In this document: positions 7,767-17,223 of the stretch, one piece after another
Layout: every line of letters starts with the position of its first letter
How positions within the stretch are numbered: the first letter of the stretch is position 1
Assembly: GCA_018065185.1 (NCBI GenBank)
Contig: JAGHTU010000047.1
Span: 1 to 37,585, forward strand
DNA: 37,585 bases
Source: Candidatus Equicola faecalis
Lineage (GTDB): Bacteria; Bacteroidota; Bacteroidia; Bacteroidales; Bacteroidaceae
Reading direction: 5' to 3'
Made by a program: the position numbers and the translations under genes
Notes under the pieces: model-generated
Databases searched by the model: none
What the model was told of the DNA's origin: nothing
What the model saw: the letters and a program-made list of their open reading frames with translations, nothing else

Positions 7767-8654
7767 ATGGAAACAAGTAAGTATGAAGAAGCATTACGTA
7801 AGTACGATTGTGCCATCAATGATGAAGATCTGAAAGCTTCAGTACAGAAAATAATAAAAGAGAAAGTGCCAGAAAACTGCACTGATGAAGTGAAACGCTT
7901 CCTTATGGGAAGCATTGAACTTACTACACTAAAAACCACCGACTCGGAAAAGAGTGTCATGGCATTTACGGAGCGTGTCAACGAATTTGACGGCAAGTAT
8001 CCTGACCTGCCTCATGTGGCAACGATATGCGTATATCCTTGTTTTGCATCAGCAGTGAAAGAAACCCTGTGCGTTGAAGGTGTAAATATCGCTTGTGTGT
8101 CGGGTAGTTTCCCTTCATCACAGAGCGTGATAGAAGTAAAGGTTGCCGAGACCGCCCTTGCCCTCCGTGATGGAGCAAATGAGATAGACATTGTCATGCC
8201 AGTGGGGAAATTCCTTTGTGGCGACTATGAGGGAATGTGCGATGATATCAGTGAACTGAAACAGACCTGTGGCGACTGTGCCATGAAGGTGATTCTTGAA
8301 ACTGGGGATTTGCCTGACTATAGCAGTGTGAAGAAAGCATCTATCCTCTCAATGTATGCTGGTGCCGACTATATCAAGACCTCAACAGGAAAAGAAAAAA
8401 TATCTGCCACTCCTGAAGCGGCATACGTCATGTGTCAAGCGATAAAAGAATATTACGATGAGACAGGAATACAGATAGGTTTCAAGCCTGCCGGTGGCAT
8501 AAACACCGTGATGGATGCTATCACATACTACACAATCGTGAAAGAGGTGTTGGGCGAAAAGTGGCTTACAAATAAATGGTTCCGATTGGGAACATCACGC
8601 CTGGCAAATCTATTGTTGAGTGAGATAGAAGGAGAAGAAATTAAGTTCTTTTAA
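7767..8654 (+). CDS. deoC: Deoxyribose-phosphate aldolase
   Basis: Class I aldolase that splits 2-deoxy-D-ribose 5-phosphate into glyceraldehyde 3-phosphate and acetaldehyde, in deoxynucleoside salvage. The Schiff-base Lys is K204 in YIKTSTGK and the second catalytic Lys is K240 in GFKPAGGI, with D141 in NEIDIVM; together they are the expected triad on a TIM barrel. The protein (295 residues) is of the longer Bacteroidetes form with an extra N-terminal helical region of about 60 residues. It sits in the dtd-deoC-mutS run, 30 bp before mutS. Confidence 0.95.
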   Translation: METSKYEEALRKYDCAINDEDLKASVQKIIKEKVPENCTDEVKRFLMGSIELTTLKTTDSEKSVMAFTERVNEFDGKYPDLPHVATICVYPCFASAVKETLCVEGVNIACVSGSFPSSQSVIEVKVAETALALRDGANEIDIVMPVGKFLCGDYEGMCDDISELKQTCGDCAMKVILETGDLPDYSSVKKASILSMYAGADYIKTSTGKEKISATPEAAYVMCQAIKEYYDETGIQIGFKPAGGINTVMDAITYYTIVKEVLGEKWLTNKWFRLGTSRLANLLLSEIEGEEIKFF

Positions 8655-8684
8655 AGAATTAACAATCAATTATCAATTAAATAT

Positions 8685-11327
8685 ATGGCAAAAAGCGGAC
8701 TAACACCTATGATGCAACAGTTCTTCGACCTGAAGGCGAAACATCCTGATGCCTTGATGCTGTTCCGTTGTGGAGACTTCTATGAGACATACTGCGAAGA
8801 TGCGGAAATAGCAGCTAAAATATTAGGTATCACGTTGACACGCCGTAGCAGTGTGGCTGGAACGTCTGCCTCTGGCACTGCTATGGCTGGTTTTCCGCAT
8901 CATGCCCTTGACACATATCTCCCAAAACTCATCCGAGCCGGTAAACGTGTGGCAATATGCGACCAGTTGGAAGACCCAAAACTGACAAAAAAACTGGTAA
9001 AACGTGGCATTACGGAACTCGTAACGCCGGGTGTGGCAATAGGTGATAATGTACTGCAGCCACAGGAAAACAATTTCCTTTCTGCCATACATTTCGGGAA
9101 AGCCGCATGTGGCGTAGCATTCCTTGATATATCCACAGGCGAGTTTCTCGTTTCTGAAGGAACATACGACTATGTCGCAAAACTGCTTTCCGACTTTTCA
9201 CCGAAGGAAGTATTGTATGAAAAAGGCAGACGTGCTGATTTCCTGCGTAATTTATCAACCGTAAATAGTCAATTATCTAAATACTGCGTCTATGAGTTGG
9301 ACGATTGGGCATTCAATGAGGCTGTAGCAAAAGAGAGACTATTGAAACATTTTTCGGTAAAAAACCTGAAGGGGTTCGGCGTGGAGCATCTAAAAAACGG
9401 TATTACAGCAGCAGGTGCCGTGATGCAATATCTTGATATCACACAGCATACCCAAACTTCACATATCACTGCCATATCGCGTATCGAAGAGGAGAAATAT
9501 GTAAGGCTCGACAGTTTCACTTCGCGCAATCTGGAACTTGTTCGTCCGATGAGTTCCGATGGTGTCTCGCTATTGGACATCATCAACAAGACAGTAACAC
9601 CTATGGGTGGGCGGACAATGCACCGCTGGTTGCTGTTCCCGCTCAAAAATGTGAATCACATAAACGAACGATTAGATGTGGTGGATTATTTCTTCCGTCA
9701 TCCTGATTTCCGTTCCGTCATCAATGAAAACTTTGCTCTTGTGGGCGACATAGAGAGAATAATTTCTAAAGTAGCTGTAGGCAGGGTGACACCGCGTGAA
9801 GTATTGCAACTACGGAATGCGCTGAGAGCATTGGAACCTGTGAAAAGTGCATGTGAGGCGACAGAAGATGAAAGATTGCAGGCTGTAGGTAAGCAATTAA
9901 ACTGTTGCCTGTCTTTATGCGAGAGAATAGAAAAAGAATTGAATCCAGATGCACCTGCACAGATCGCAAAAGGTGATGTGATAGCAACAGGCTATAATGA
10001 AGAACTCGATGAACTGCGACAGATTAGCCATGGAGGAAAAGATTATCTCTTGCAGATACAACAACGCGAAATAGAGAGAACTGGAATAAGTAGTCTAAAG
10101 ATAGGATTTAATAATGTCTTCGGATATTACATAGAAGTGCGTAATACATATAAAGAGCAAGTTCCGGAAGATTGGATTCGTAAACAAACGCTTGCTCAGG
10201 CGGAACGATATATTACGCAGGAACTGAAAGAATATGAGGACCAGATACTTGGTGCCGAAGACAGAATAGCAGCGATGGAAGCAAGGCTATTTGGCGAGTT
10301 GGTTGCAGATATGAATCAGTTTATTCCTGCCATTCAAAGAGATGCCGTAGTGGTGGCACGGATAGATTGTCTGCATGCTTTTGCCATGGTTGCCGAAGAG
10401 AATCATTATATACGTCCTGTCATGGATGAGAGTACCATAATTGATATTCATCTTGGCAGACACCCTGTTATTGAACGCCAGCTCCCTCCTGGTGAGAGTT
10501 ATGTGCCAAACGATGTCCTGTTGGATAATAATTCGCAACAGATAATGATTATCACCGGTCCGAATATGTCAGGAAAATCGGCATTGCTACGACAGACGGC
10601 TCTTATTACAATAATGGCACAAATGGGCTGTTTCGTACCAGCCGAAAGTGCACGTATCGGTGTGGTGGATAAGGTATTTACGCGTGTTGGAGCATTTGAT
10701 AATATCTCGCTTGGTGAATCAACGTTTATGGTGGAAATGAGCGAGGCAGCCAACATCCTGAATAATGTGACAGAAAGAAGTCTTGTTCTGTTCGATGAAC
10801 TCGGGCGTGGTACAAGCACTTATGACGGTATTTCAATAGCATGGGCAATAGTTGAATTTCTGCATGAGAGACCAAGAGCCAAAGCGCGTACCCTATTTGC
10901 TACTCATTATCACGAACTCAACGAAATGGAAAAGACCTATCAACGCATCCGCAATTATAATGTGAGTGTGAAAGAGATAGATGGGAAGGTCTTGTTTGTG
11001 AGAAAATTAGAAAAAGGTGGTTCTGAACACTCGTTTGGAATACATGTAGCACGTCTTGCAGGTATGCCACAAAGCATTGTCAAGCGAGCTGATGAGATTC
11101 TCCACACTCTCGAAGAGTCGGGAGCAAAAGAAGGACGTATCAGTAAACCGACAGCGACTATTGCCAACAACCGTGAAGGAATGCAGATGAGTTTCTTCCA
11201 GTTGGATGACCCTATACTGTCACAGATAAGAGATGAAATACTCGAACTTGATATAGACAACCTTACACCTATGGAAGCCCTTAACAAACTTAATGATATA
11301 AAGAAGATAGTAAAGGGGAAAAGATAA
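8685..11327 (+). CDS. mutS: DNA mismatch repair protein MutS
   Basis: Mismatch-recognition ATPase that starts post-replicative repair. The mismatch-binding Phe-x-Glu motif is F32-Y33-E34 in GDFYETY. Core and lever domains follow, and the C-terminal ABC ATPase has Walker A GPNMSGKS (625-632) and Walker B/D-loop region [13 protein letters not shown]. The C-terminal tail ends in [13 protein letters not shown], the usual dimer/tetramer segment. At 880 residues it is full length. Residues 190-198 (LSTVNSQLS, 9252-9278) look like a short in-frame insertion from an AT-rich intergenic repeat of the type found before this gene. A strong bidirectional terminator follows the stop codon. Confidence 0.97.
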   Translation: MAKSGLTPMMQQFFDLKAKHPDALMLFRCGDFYETYCEDAEIAAKILGITLTRRSSVAGTSASGTAMAGFPHHALDTYLPKLIRAGKRVAICDQLEDPKLTKKLVKRGITELVTPGVAIGDNVLQPQENNFLSAIHFGKAACGVAFLDISTGEFLVSEGTYDYVAKLLSDFSPKEVLYEKGRRADFLRNLSTVNSQLSKYCVYELDDWAFNEAVAKERLLKHFSVKNLKGFGVEHLKNGITAAGAVMQYLDITQHTQTSHITAISRIEEEKYVRLDSFTSRNLELVRPMSSDGVSLLDIINKTVTPMGGRTMHRWLLFPLKNVNHINERLDVVDYFFRHPDFRSVINENFALVGDIERIISKVAVGRVTPREVLQLRNALRALEPVKSACEATEDERLQAVGKQLNCCLSLCERIEKELNPDAPAQIAKGDVIATGYNEELDELRQISHGGKDYLLQIQQREIERTGISSLKIGFNNVFGYYIEVRNTYKEQVPEDWIRKQTLAQAERYITQELKEYEDQILGAEDRIAAMEARLFGELVADMNQFIPAIQRDAVVVARIDCLHAFAMVAEENHYIRPVMDESTIIDIHLGRHPVIERQLPPGESYVPNDVLLDNNSQQIMIITGPNMSGKSALLRQTALITIMAQMGCFVPAESARIGVVDKVFTRVGAFDNISLGESTFMVEMSEAANILNNVTERSLVLFDELGRGTSTYDGISIAWAIVEFLHERPRAKARTLFATHYHELNEMEKTYQRIRNYNVSVKEIDGKVLFVRKLEKGGSEHSFGIHVARLAGMPQSIVKRADEILHTLEESGAKEGRISKPTATIANNREGMQMSFFQLDDPILSQIRDEILELDIDNLTPMEALNKLNDIKKIVKGKR

Positions 11328-11334
11328 AAGAAAC

Positions 11335-11369
11335 ATAAATCCAGATAGCTATTCGCTATCTGGATTTAT
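11335..11369. terminator. Bidirectional terminator between mutS and sufE
   Basis: A 15-bp stem with a 5-nt loop: the core arms ATCCAGATAGC and GCTATCTGGAT flank TATTC (350-354). It serves the converging mutS (plus) and sufE (minus). The sufE stop codon (11356-11358) lies inside the right arm of the stem. Confidence 0.85.
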
Positions 11370-11772
11370 ACAATAAAGCATAAGCGTGAATCTGTCGGAT
11401 CATAGACAATAATCCATTGGAACGTGTAGGACTCAAATGTTCCGTCAGTCCAATACGCTCAATAAAATACAGTTTGGTGTCCAATATATCATCTGCTTTC
11501 TGATTGTCTACCACGCGGATAAGAAGTGCAATGATGCCTTTCACTATCAATGCATCACTTTCTGCTTGAAATCTAAGGATGCCGTTCCGGTTTTCGCAAT
11601 GCAGCCATACACGGCTCTGACAGCCGTCAATAAGATTCTGCTCTGTCTTATACTCGTCTGGCAATGGAGAGAGTTCGTTGCCCAAGTCTATTAGCATCTG
11701 GTAACGGTCCATCCAGTCATCAAATTCACTGAATTCCTCAATGATTTCGTTCTGTATTTCGTTGGTAGTCAT
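11356..11772 (-). CDS. sufE: SufE-family cysteine desulfurase activator
   Basis: Takes sulfur from the SufS cysteine desulfurase as a persulfide and passes it on for Fe-S cluster assembly in the cytoplasm. The sulfur-accepting Cys is C51 in IDGCQSRVW, in the loop typical for the family; the C-terminal helices include LSPTRSNGLLSMI, also conserved. I place the start at 11772 (MTTNEIQ, 138 residues) rather than at 11811, because the longer form would overlap the upstream gene and adds 13 non-family residues. The upstream beta-helix gene ends 7 bp before this start, an unexpected operon partner. No sufS, sufB, sufC or sufD gene is in the window. Confidence 0.93.
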   Translation of the reverse strand: MTTNEIQNEIIEEFSEFDDWMDRYQMLIDLGNELSPLPDEYKTEQNLIDGCQSRVWLHCENRNGILRFQAESDALIVKGIIALLIRVVDNQKADDILDTKLYFIERIGLTEHLSPTRSNGLLSMIRQIHAYALLYKSR

Positions 11773-11779
11773 AGTCTCT

Positions 11780-14422
11780 TTAATATTTGCCAAAGGCATT
11801 ATAGATAACAACCTTATCCGGATATTTCTCTTTATATTCGTTAATAGCCTTTTCTATTTCTTCTTTCCCTACTTTCCCAACAGGCATTATACGCATCCAT
11901 TGGCGTGGAGCAAGATTCTTTCCCTCCCGCATCTGCCAAAGTCCCTGTTGGTTATAATGCCAATAGCGAATATCAATAATGTCTATTACCTTTGACAGTC
12001 GGGCATCCTGCAATATGGCATCGGTAGCATCTTTTGTACAACTCAAGGCTATCAGTGGATGTTGTCCTGTTTCTGCTTCCCATTCTGCTATCGTTTCCAC
12101 CCAAAAGCGCGTAAAGTGTAATGGTCCGGAATATTCTGCACTGAGGAAATGTACCACATTAGGTTCGTCTGCCAATTCTTCAAGACACATCCTTATGAAG
12201 CGTTTATGTAATGATCGCAATACTGAATCCTGCTCGTTATAGAACTGTTCTGCCATAAATAGTCGTTTATCGCCGGCAAAAGGTACAGGTTCAGGGAAAT
12301 TCGTACCGTTGATATTGTTAACCGTTCTCCAAGGGCAATCCACCCAGTGTGCTCCTGCTTCGAGGATATTGTGTTGAAAATACATATTGTGATAGAGCAA
12401 TATGTTTTCTTTTGCAGCTTTGCGTGCAAACTGCCGCAAGCGTTCCCAATACCATTTATTAGGTTTTTCCAAGTCGTAAAGACTCAAACCATCCCATGCC
12501 GTTCCTTTTCCGCTACGGGCAAAAGGCTGTTCATAGAAAGGTGCCTCCACCTCACTGCTTGCACGACGGATACGTTCATGGTCTATGCGACGCAAATCAT
12601 ACCAAAGACCATAATTATGTTCAAGCGCCTTGAAGTTATTTTCTTTAAGGAAAGTCACTACTTCATCTATGTCATCAGTCCATCCCAGTCCATGTCTCCC
12701 AGGAACAAAACGCGTGATAGCCGGACGTCCACTCTTCATCACCCAATTATCTTTCGTGCGGCCATTCCACCATGGTATATTATAACGCTTTCCGTCTTCT
12801 ATCGTTAGTACAGAGGTTTCATCATCTTTCTTTTGTGTTGCAATCATTATACTCCATACACTCATCTTCGCATTATATGCAGGCATGGAGTTTACATTGA
12901 TGCTGTCTATCCATGCTTCCATTGTTAGACGTGGAAAATGTAATGAGGCGTTTGCCATCTTTTCTGCCTGCTGGAGTGTCGGACTTGTTGTTGCATCTGT
13001 CGATAATGGCATTATATCCGCCTCAACAACTGATTCTTTTCCCTCTTTCTTGAGACGGGTTTGCAACTGGTCGTAGTATAATGAACGTGGTGACACATGT
13101 TCGTTGCTTTTTGTCCACTCACCATCACCCCACAAGCAACCCCAGCATCCATTGGCAGCATTACGGTTATCGTCGTCAGGAGAATAACAATGTATGTTTG
13201 CTGCTGTACATTGCCAAAACATGGAGTTGGCAGTATTCCATCCCGTACCGGTTCGAAACTGTTCAAGATTGCGGAATTTCAAATCGCCCCCGTCAATGTT
13301 CACAATATCAAACAACAGCCCCGGTGCCCATGCTCCGATACTTCCGCTGAATCCATGTGAATGCTCTGCTTCGCATTGTACAAATGCATTCGGACCGGCA
13401 GCACAATAATCTGCCACAAAGTCATATATGCCATCGCGTGATACACAGCGTTGAAATAGCGTCTGCTCACCGCGTGTCAAGAATACATCCCTACGCCATC
13501 CGCCAAGTTCAGATATAGGATTAGAAGCTATACAGTCTTCCGTTGTCACACGAGTGCATCCTCTCTGCAGATTGACAGCAGATCCGGAAAGAGAATGGAA
13601 GTTTACAAGTTTCACCCAGCAGTCACGCACATTATCCATATAGATACCATCCCAGCAATGGTCTTCATCTTTTGGATTATTGCTTGTTATATCCGCTTTT
13701 ATGGAAAGATTCTCTATGCCACATTCGTTTATTTCTCCCTTACTGTCTAAATGATGTATTGTATATGATGCTCCATCAACGTCTATCATCCTGTTGCGAG
13801 AAAACATAGTTATCGGTGCATCCACTTGTAGAGTGTTGCCTTCGGTTGCCATTACCGTTCTGTCCCAGCAGATGCTGATATCGCCTTTTTTCCAACCGGT
13901 ATAGTCGAGTCCTCCACCGAAATCATCACACTTATGCGTAGCAACCCATTCTGGTTCTGCCATCCACGAAATCAGAATACGCTCTCCTGTCTTAAACTTA
14001 TGGTCTGTGCCAGCTTCATGGATTTTTTTAGCTTTACCTATTATATATATGGCTGCGCCACGATCAACGCCACGTTTTACGATGATTGTCTTATCACGTC
14101 CACTGCCACGTAACACTATACCGGATGTCGTAATACGCAATGGTGTGTCAATCTCAAACACTCCCTCAGTCAACTGTATGACACCACGATGACCATTCCT
14201 GTCTGTTTTTCGCTTGGCGAGAGCATCAATGGCTGGCTGAATCATTCCTGCATCATTCACCAACAGCGTGGCATTCAGTCTCGGTAAAGCCTTCTCAGAA
14301 GCATGATATCCGCAATAAGAATAGTCCATTGGGATAAAAACCTGTGCGGATTTCTTAGCTTGTGCAAAAGTCACAAGATAAATCAGTACAAACATCATTG
14401 TGATACGGCAGAGTGTTTTCAT
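11780..14422 (-). CDS. Secreted right-handed beta-helix protein with DUF6298-like C-terminal domain
   Basis: The 880-residue product has a clear signal peptide (MKTLCRITMMFVLIYLVTFAQA) and is exported. Residues about 60-430 have the short-strand, Asn/Gly/Cys-rich pattern of a pectate-lyase-like beta-helix (for example GVIQLTEGVFEIDTPLRI, GIYMDNVRDCWVKLVN, VNLQRGCTRVTTEDC). The last third (about 560-880) has a different, barrel-like pattern with GLWYDLRRIDHERIRR, EAPFYEQPFARSGKGTAWDGLS, EAGAHWVDCPWR and DIIDIRYWHYNQQG, which I recall from DUF6298 proteins of gut Bacteroidetes. A role in polysaccharide breakdown, as lyase or glycosidase, is likely, but the substrate cannot be read. There is no SusC/SusD pair nearby. 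The gene ends 7 bp before sufE. Confidence 0.75.
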   Translation of the reverse strand: MKTLCRITMMFVLIYLVTFAQAKKSAQVFIPMDYSYCGYHASEKALPRLNATLLVNDAGMIQPAIDALAKRKTDRNGHRGVIQLTEGVFEIDTPLRITTSGIVLRGSGRDKTIIVKRGVDRGAAIYIIGKAKKIHEAGTDHKFKTGERILISWMAEPEWVATHKCDDFGGGLDYTGWKKGDISICWDRTVMATEGNTLQVDAPITMFSRNRMIDVDGASYTIHHLDSKGEINECGIENLSIKADITSNNPKDEDHCWDGIYMDNVRDCWVKLVNFHSLSGSAVNLQRGCTRVTTEDCIASNPISELGGWRRDVFLTRGEQTLFQRCVSRDGIYDFVADYCAAGPNAFVQCEAEHSHGFSGSIGAWAPGLLFDIVNIDGGDLKFRNLEQFRTGTGWNTANSMFWQCTAANIHCYSPDDDNRNAANGCWGCLWGDGEWTKSNEHVSPRSLYYDQLQTRLKKEGKESVVEADIMPLSTDATTSPTLQQAEKMANASLHFPRLTMEAWIDSINVNSMPAYNAKMSVWSIMIATQKKDDETSVLTIEDGKRYNIPWWNGRTKDNWVMKSGRPAITRFVPGRHGLGWTDDIDEVVTFLKENNFKALEHNYGLWYDLRRIDHERIRRASSEVEAPFYEQPFARSGKGTAWDGLSLYDLEKPNKWYWERLRQFARKAAKENILLYHNMYFQHNILEAGAHWVDCPWRTVNNINGTNFPEPVPFAGDKRLFMAEQFYNEQDSVLRSLHKRFIRMCLEELADEPNVVHFLSAEYSGPLHFTRFWVETIAEWEAETGQHPLIALSCTKDATDAILQDARLSKVIDIIDIRYWHYNQQGLWQMREGKNLAPRQWMRIMPVGKVGKEEIEKAINEYKEKYPDKVVIYNAFGKY

Positions 14423-14451
14423 AAATATATTCTGTTATAAATTAGTTCTTA

Positions 14452-14487
14452 AAAATACCAGCATCTATATTCCCATACAGATGCTGG
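14452..14487 (-). terminator. Terminator of gyrB
   Basis: Stem CCAGCATCT/AGATGCTGG (14458-14466 and 14479-14487) with a 12-nt loop. On the minus strand the stem is followed by TATTTTTA, giving the U tract. Confidence 0.8.
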
Positions 14488-14509
14488 CTTATGAAATCTA
14501 TGTTAAATA

Positions 14510-16474
14510 TTAAGCGTCTATATTTGCATAGTGTGCGTTCTGCTCAATGAATTCGCGACGTGGCTCAACATCATCGCCCATCAGCATGGAGAAAATCTCA
14601 TCAGCTTGTGCGGCATTTTCTATGCTCACCTGCTTCAGCAAACGTGTTTTTGGATCCATAGTTGTTTCCCAAAGTTGCTCAGGATTCATTTCACCGAGAC
14701 CCTTATATCGTTGAGTGTGAATACCGTTTTCTGAACCATCACCATATTTGTCCATGAAGCGCTGACGCTGCATCTCATCATAACAGTATTCACTCACCTT
14801 ACCTTTTGTACATTTATAGAGTGGTGGTGTGGCAATATATAGATGCCCCTGTTGTATTATCTCTGGCATATAGCGATAGAAGAGAGTCATAATAAGCGTG
14901 TCAATATGGCGACCATCAACATCGGCATCGGTCATGATGATAATCTTATTATAACGGAGCTTCGACATATCTACTGCATTGTCATCTCCATCCAAACCAA
15001 AACGTATGCCAATGCTCTGTATGATGTTCATTATTGACTCTGAATCAAACACCTTATGGCGCATCACTTTTTCCACGTTCAAAATCTTTCCACGTAAAGG
15101 CAATATAGCCTGGAAGATACGGTCACGCCCTTGCTTTGCCGAACCGCCTGCCGAGTCACCCTCTACAAGGAATATCTCGCATTCATGTGGGTCTTTGTTT
15201 GAACAGTCAGCAAGTTTGCCTGGCAAACCACCTCCAGTCATAGGACTTTTACGCTGTACGCTTTCACGCGCCTTGCGAGCAGCAATACGCGCCTGTGCTG
15301 CAAGCACCACTTTATCTACGATAAACTTTGCTTCCTTCGGGTGCTCTTCGAGATAATTCTGAAGAGCCTCGCCAACAGCCTGCTGTACAGCACCAGCCAC
15401 CTCAGAATTTCCGAGTTTTGTTTTTGTCTGTCCCTCAAACTGTGGTTCAGCCACCTTTATTGAGATAACGGCTGTAAGACCTTCACGGAAGTCTTCACCG
15501 GAGATTTCAATCTTACCTTTCTCAAGCGTCTTTGACACCTGAGAGTCGTTGTCGGCATATTTTTTCAATGTGCGTGTCAATGCCATACGGAAACCTTGCA
15601 GATGTGTGCCTCCCTCTATGGTATTGATATTGTTGACGTATGAATGAAGATTCTCACTATAGTCGGTATTGTACATAATGGCAACCTCAATAGGAGTGTT
15701 CTGCTTTTCCGTCTTTATATAAATGACATCATCAAACAGATGATTACGGTGACGATCAATGTAACGGACAAAATCACGTAATCCACCTTCAGAGAAGAAT
15801 ACATCCTGACGTGTATTGCCTTCATCATCCTTGCGCTTGTCGAAAAGCGAAATCTTCAAGCCGGCATTTAGATAAGCTAACTCGCGCATACGTGCTGCAA
15901 GGATATCATATTTATATTCTGTTGTCGTAAAAATCGTACCATCTGGCCAAAACTGTTGGCGTGTGCCACGCAACGTTGTTTCACCTACTACTTTCACCGG
16001 GTAAAGAGCTACACCTTTAGAATACTCCTGTTGATAAATCTTACCATCGCGGAACACCTGTGAGAGCATATGTGTGGAAAGTGCATTTACACAAGATACA
16101 CCTACGCCATGCAGACCACCGGAAACTTTATATGAACCTTTATCAAACTTACCACCTGCATGCAATACGGTCATCACCACTTCAAGTGCTGACTTATGTT
16201 CTTTTTCGTGCATATCAACTGGAATACCACGTCCGTTATCAAGCACCGTTATTGAACCGTCTTCTTCTATAGTAACTTCTATTTCAGTACAATACCCGGC
16301 AAGAGCTTCGTCAATAGAGTTGTCAACGGTTTCATATACCAAATGATGCAGACCTTTTTCGGAAATATCACCTATATACATCGCAGGGCGCTTACGTACG
16401 GCTTCTAATCCTTCAAGCACCTGAATGTTACTGGCTGAATAATTTTCAGCAGTATTCTTCACTTCTTCAGACAT
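14510..16474 (-). CDS. gyrB: DNA gyrase subunit B
   Basis: ATPase and Toprim subunit of gyrase, which introduces negative supercoils with GyrA (not in the window). The GHKL ATPase has the N-box VDNSIDEALAG, DNGRGIP and GGLHGVG. The transducer contains QFEGQTKTKLGN, and the Toprim fold has EGDSAGGSAKQGRD, PLRGKILNVEK and DADVDG for metal binding. The C-terminus (QRYKGLGEMNPEQLWETTMDP) interacts with GyrA. I choose the start at 16474 (MSEEVKN, 654 residues), since it follows the promoter by about 18 nt of leader; a start at 16501 would begin at or before the predicted transcription start. No extra insertion domain is seen; length is typical of Bacteroidetes. Confidence 0.97.
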   Translation of the reverse strand: MSEEVKNTAENYSASNIQVLEGLEAVRKRPAMYIGDISEKGLHHLVYETVDNSIDEALAGYCTEIEVTIEEDGSITVLDNGRGIPVDMHEKEHKSALEVVMTVLHAGGKFDKGSYKVSGGLHGVGVSCVNALSTHMLSQVFRDGKIYQQEYSKGVALYPVKVVGETTLRGTRQQFWPDGTIFTTTEYKYDILAARMRELAYLNAGLKISLFDKRKDDEGNTRQDVFFSEGGLRDFVRYIDRHRNHLFDDVIYIKTEKQNTPIEVAIMYNTDYSENLHSYVNNINTIEGGTHLQGFRMALTRTLKKYADNDSQVSKTLEKGKIEISGEDFREGLTAVISIKVAEPQFEGQTKTKLGNSEVAGAVQQAVGEALQNYLEEHPKEAKFIVDKVVLAAQARIAARKARESVQRKSPMTGGGLPGKLADCSNKDPHECEIFLVEGDSAGGSAKQGRDRIFQAILPLRGKILNVEKVMRHKVFDSESIMNIIQSIGIRFGLDGDDNAVDMSKLRYNKIIIMTDADVDGRHIDTLIMTLFYRYMPEIIQQGHLYIATPPLYKCTKGKVSEYCYDEMQRQRFMDKYGDGSENGIHTQRYKGLGEMNPEQLWETTMDPKTRLLKQVSIENAAQADEIFSMLMGDDVEPRREFIEQNAHYANIDA

Positions 16475-16498
16475 AAAATATTTATCTTTATAACATTG

Positions 16499-16529
16499 CA
16501 AATATACTCAATAAATGGCAACTGGCAAT
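16499..16529 (-). promoter_or_regulatory. Promoter of gyrB
   Basis: Read on the minus strand: ATTG (16529-16526), N19, TATATTTG (16506-16499). It fits TTTG-N19-TAnnTTTG with one change in the -33 element. Confidence 0.7.
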
Positions 16530-16563
16530 GTCAAACAGTGGATTAACTCTGTTAAAAAACGTA

Positions 16564-16590
16564 AAAACCGTTGCTTTGGGCAACGGTTTT
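16564..16590 (-). terminator. Terminator of rpsT
   Basis: An 11-bp stem (AAAACCGTTGC/GCAACGGTTTT) with a 5-nt loop. On the minus strand it is followed by a T-rich run. It lies between rpsT and the gyrB promoter. Confidence 0.85.
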
Positions 16591-16628
16591 GTATAGAAAT
16601 AAAAACATTCGTTATCTTGTCTTATCTT

Positions 16629-16880
16629 TTACAAAGAGTTCATATGCAAAGCAAGGCTTGACTTGAGATTTGCCGCTTTGTTTTTATGGATAATCTTTGT
16701 CTTTGCGAGCTTATCAAGCATCTTCTGAAGCTTTGGATAAAGAGCAACAGCTTCTTCTTTGTTTGTCAATGCACGGAATTTGCGCACAGCATTACGCATA
16801 GTCTTTGCATAATACTTGTTATGAAGAGTCCTTGTCTTAGTTTGACGGATTCTTTTTACAGATGATTTGTGATTTGCCAT
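16629..16880 (-). CDS. rpsT: 30S ribosomal protein S20
   Basis: Small basic protein (83 residues) that binds 16S rRNA in the body of the 30S subunit. The N-terminus [17 protein letters not shown] is the hallmark, followed by a three-helix bundle with [13 protein letters not shown] and a [13 protein letters not shown]-terminal helix. It lies 45 bp downstream of the tRNA-Glu gene in the same direction, and the single visible promoter is upstream of the tRNA, so both are probably made from one transcript. Confidence 0.97.
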   Translation of the reverse strand: MANHKSSVKRIRQTKTRTLHNKYYAKTMRNAVRKFRALTNKEEAVALYPKLQKMLDKLAKTKIIHKNKAANLKSSLALHMNSL

Positions 16881-16925
16881 CTTCTTACTTAATATTTAAT
16901 TTTTATATTTCCTATTTTTATTATG

Positions 16926-16997
16926 TAGTCCCTAGGAGAGTCGAACTCCTCTTTAGAGAATGAAAATCTCTCGTCCTAGCCGATAGACGAAGGGACC
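16926..16997 (-). tRNA. tRNA-Glu (anticodon TTC)
   Basis: Read on the minus strand it starts GGTCCCTTCGTCTA. It folds as a cloverleaf: acceptor GGTCCCT/AGGGACT (with a G-U closing pair), anticodon stem AGAGA/TCTCT around TTTTCAT (anticodon TTC), T stem AGGAG/CTCCT around TTCGACT, and discriminator A. CCA is not encoded. It reads GAA and GAG codons and also supplies Glu-tRNA for haem and other uses. Confidence 0.95.
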
Positions 16998-17014
16998 ATC
17001 GCATAAAGCGGATG

Positions 17015-17022
17015 CAAAGGTA
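17015..17022 (-). promoter_or_regulatory. -7 element for tRNA-Glu/rpsT
   Basis: TACCTTTG on the minus strand fits TAnnTTTG and lies about 18 bases upstream of the tRNA 5' end. The -33 element is weak: the nearest TTTG lies at a spacing of 23. Confidence 0.5.
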
Positions 17023-17153
17023 AGTATTTTTTTCCTTTAACACTACAAAAAGCCAACGACATTTTCTATTGCGTTAATTTTTTTTAACAAAATATGTTTT
17101 TATTATCAACGAATTTGCGGTGTATATACTATCGTATAAAAAACTTTAACAAA

Positions 17154-17184
17154 TATGATGTTTCAGAAAAAAATCATATCTTTG
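17154..17184 (+). promoter_or_regulatory. Promoter of the secreted FISUMP-like gene
   Basis: TATG (17154-17157), N19, TATCTTTG (17177-17184). Transcription would start near 17191, giving a leader of about 30 nt. Confidence 0.6.
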
Positions 17185-17223
17185 CCAACAAATTATACTA
17201 ATCACTTATAAATAACAATGTAT

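Noticed and set aside
11773..11811. Longer N-terminus for SufE
   Set aside because: It would overlap the upstream gene and add 13 residues that do not fit the family; the ATG at 11772 gives the usual length.
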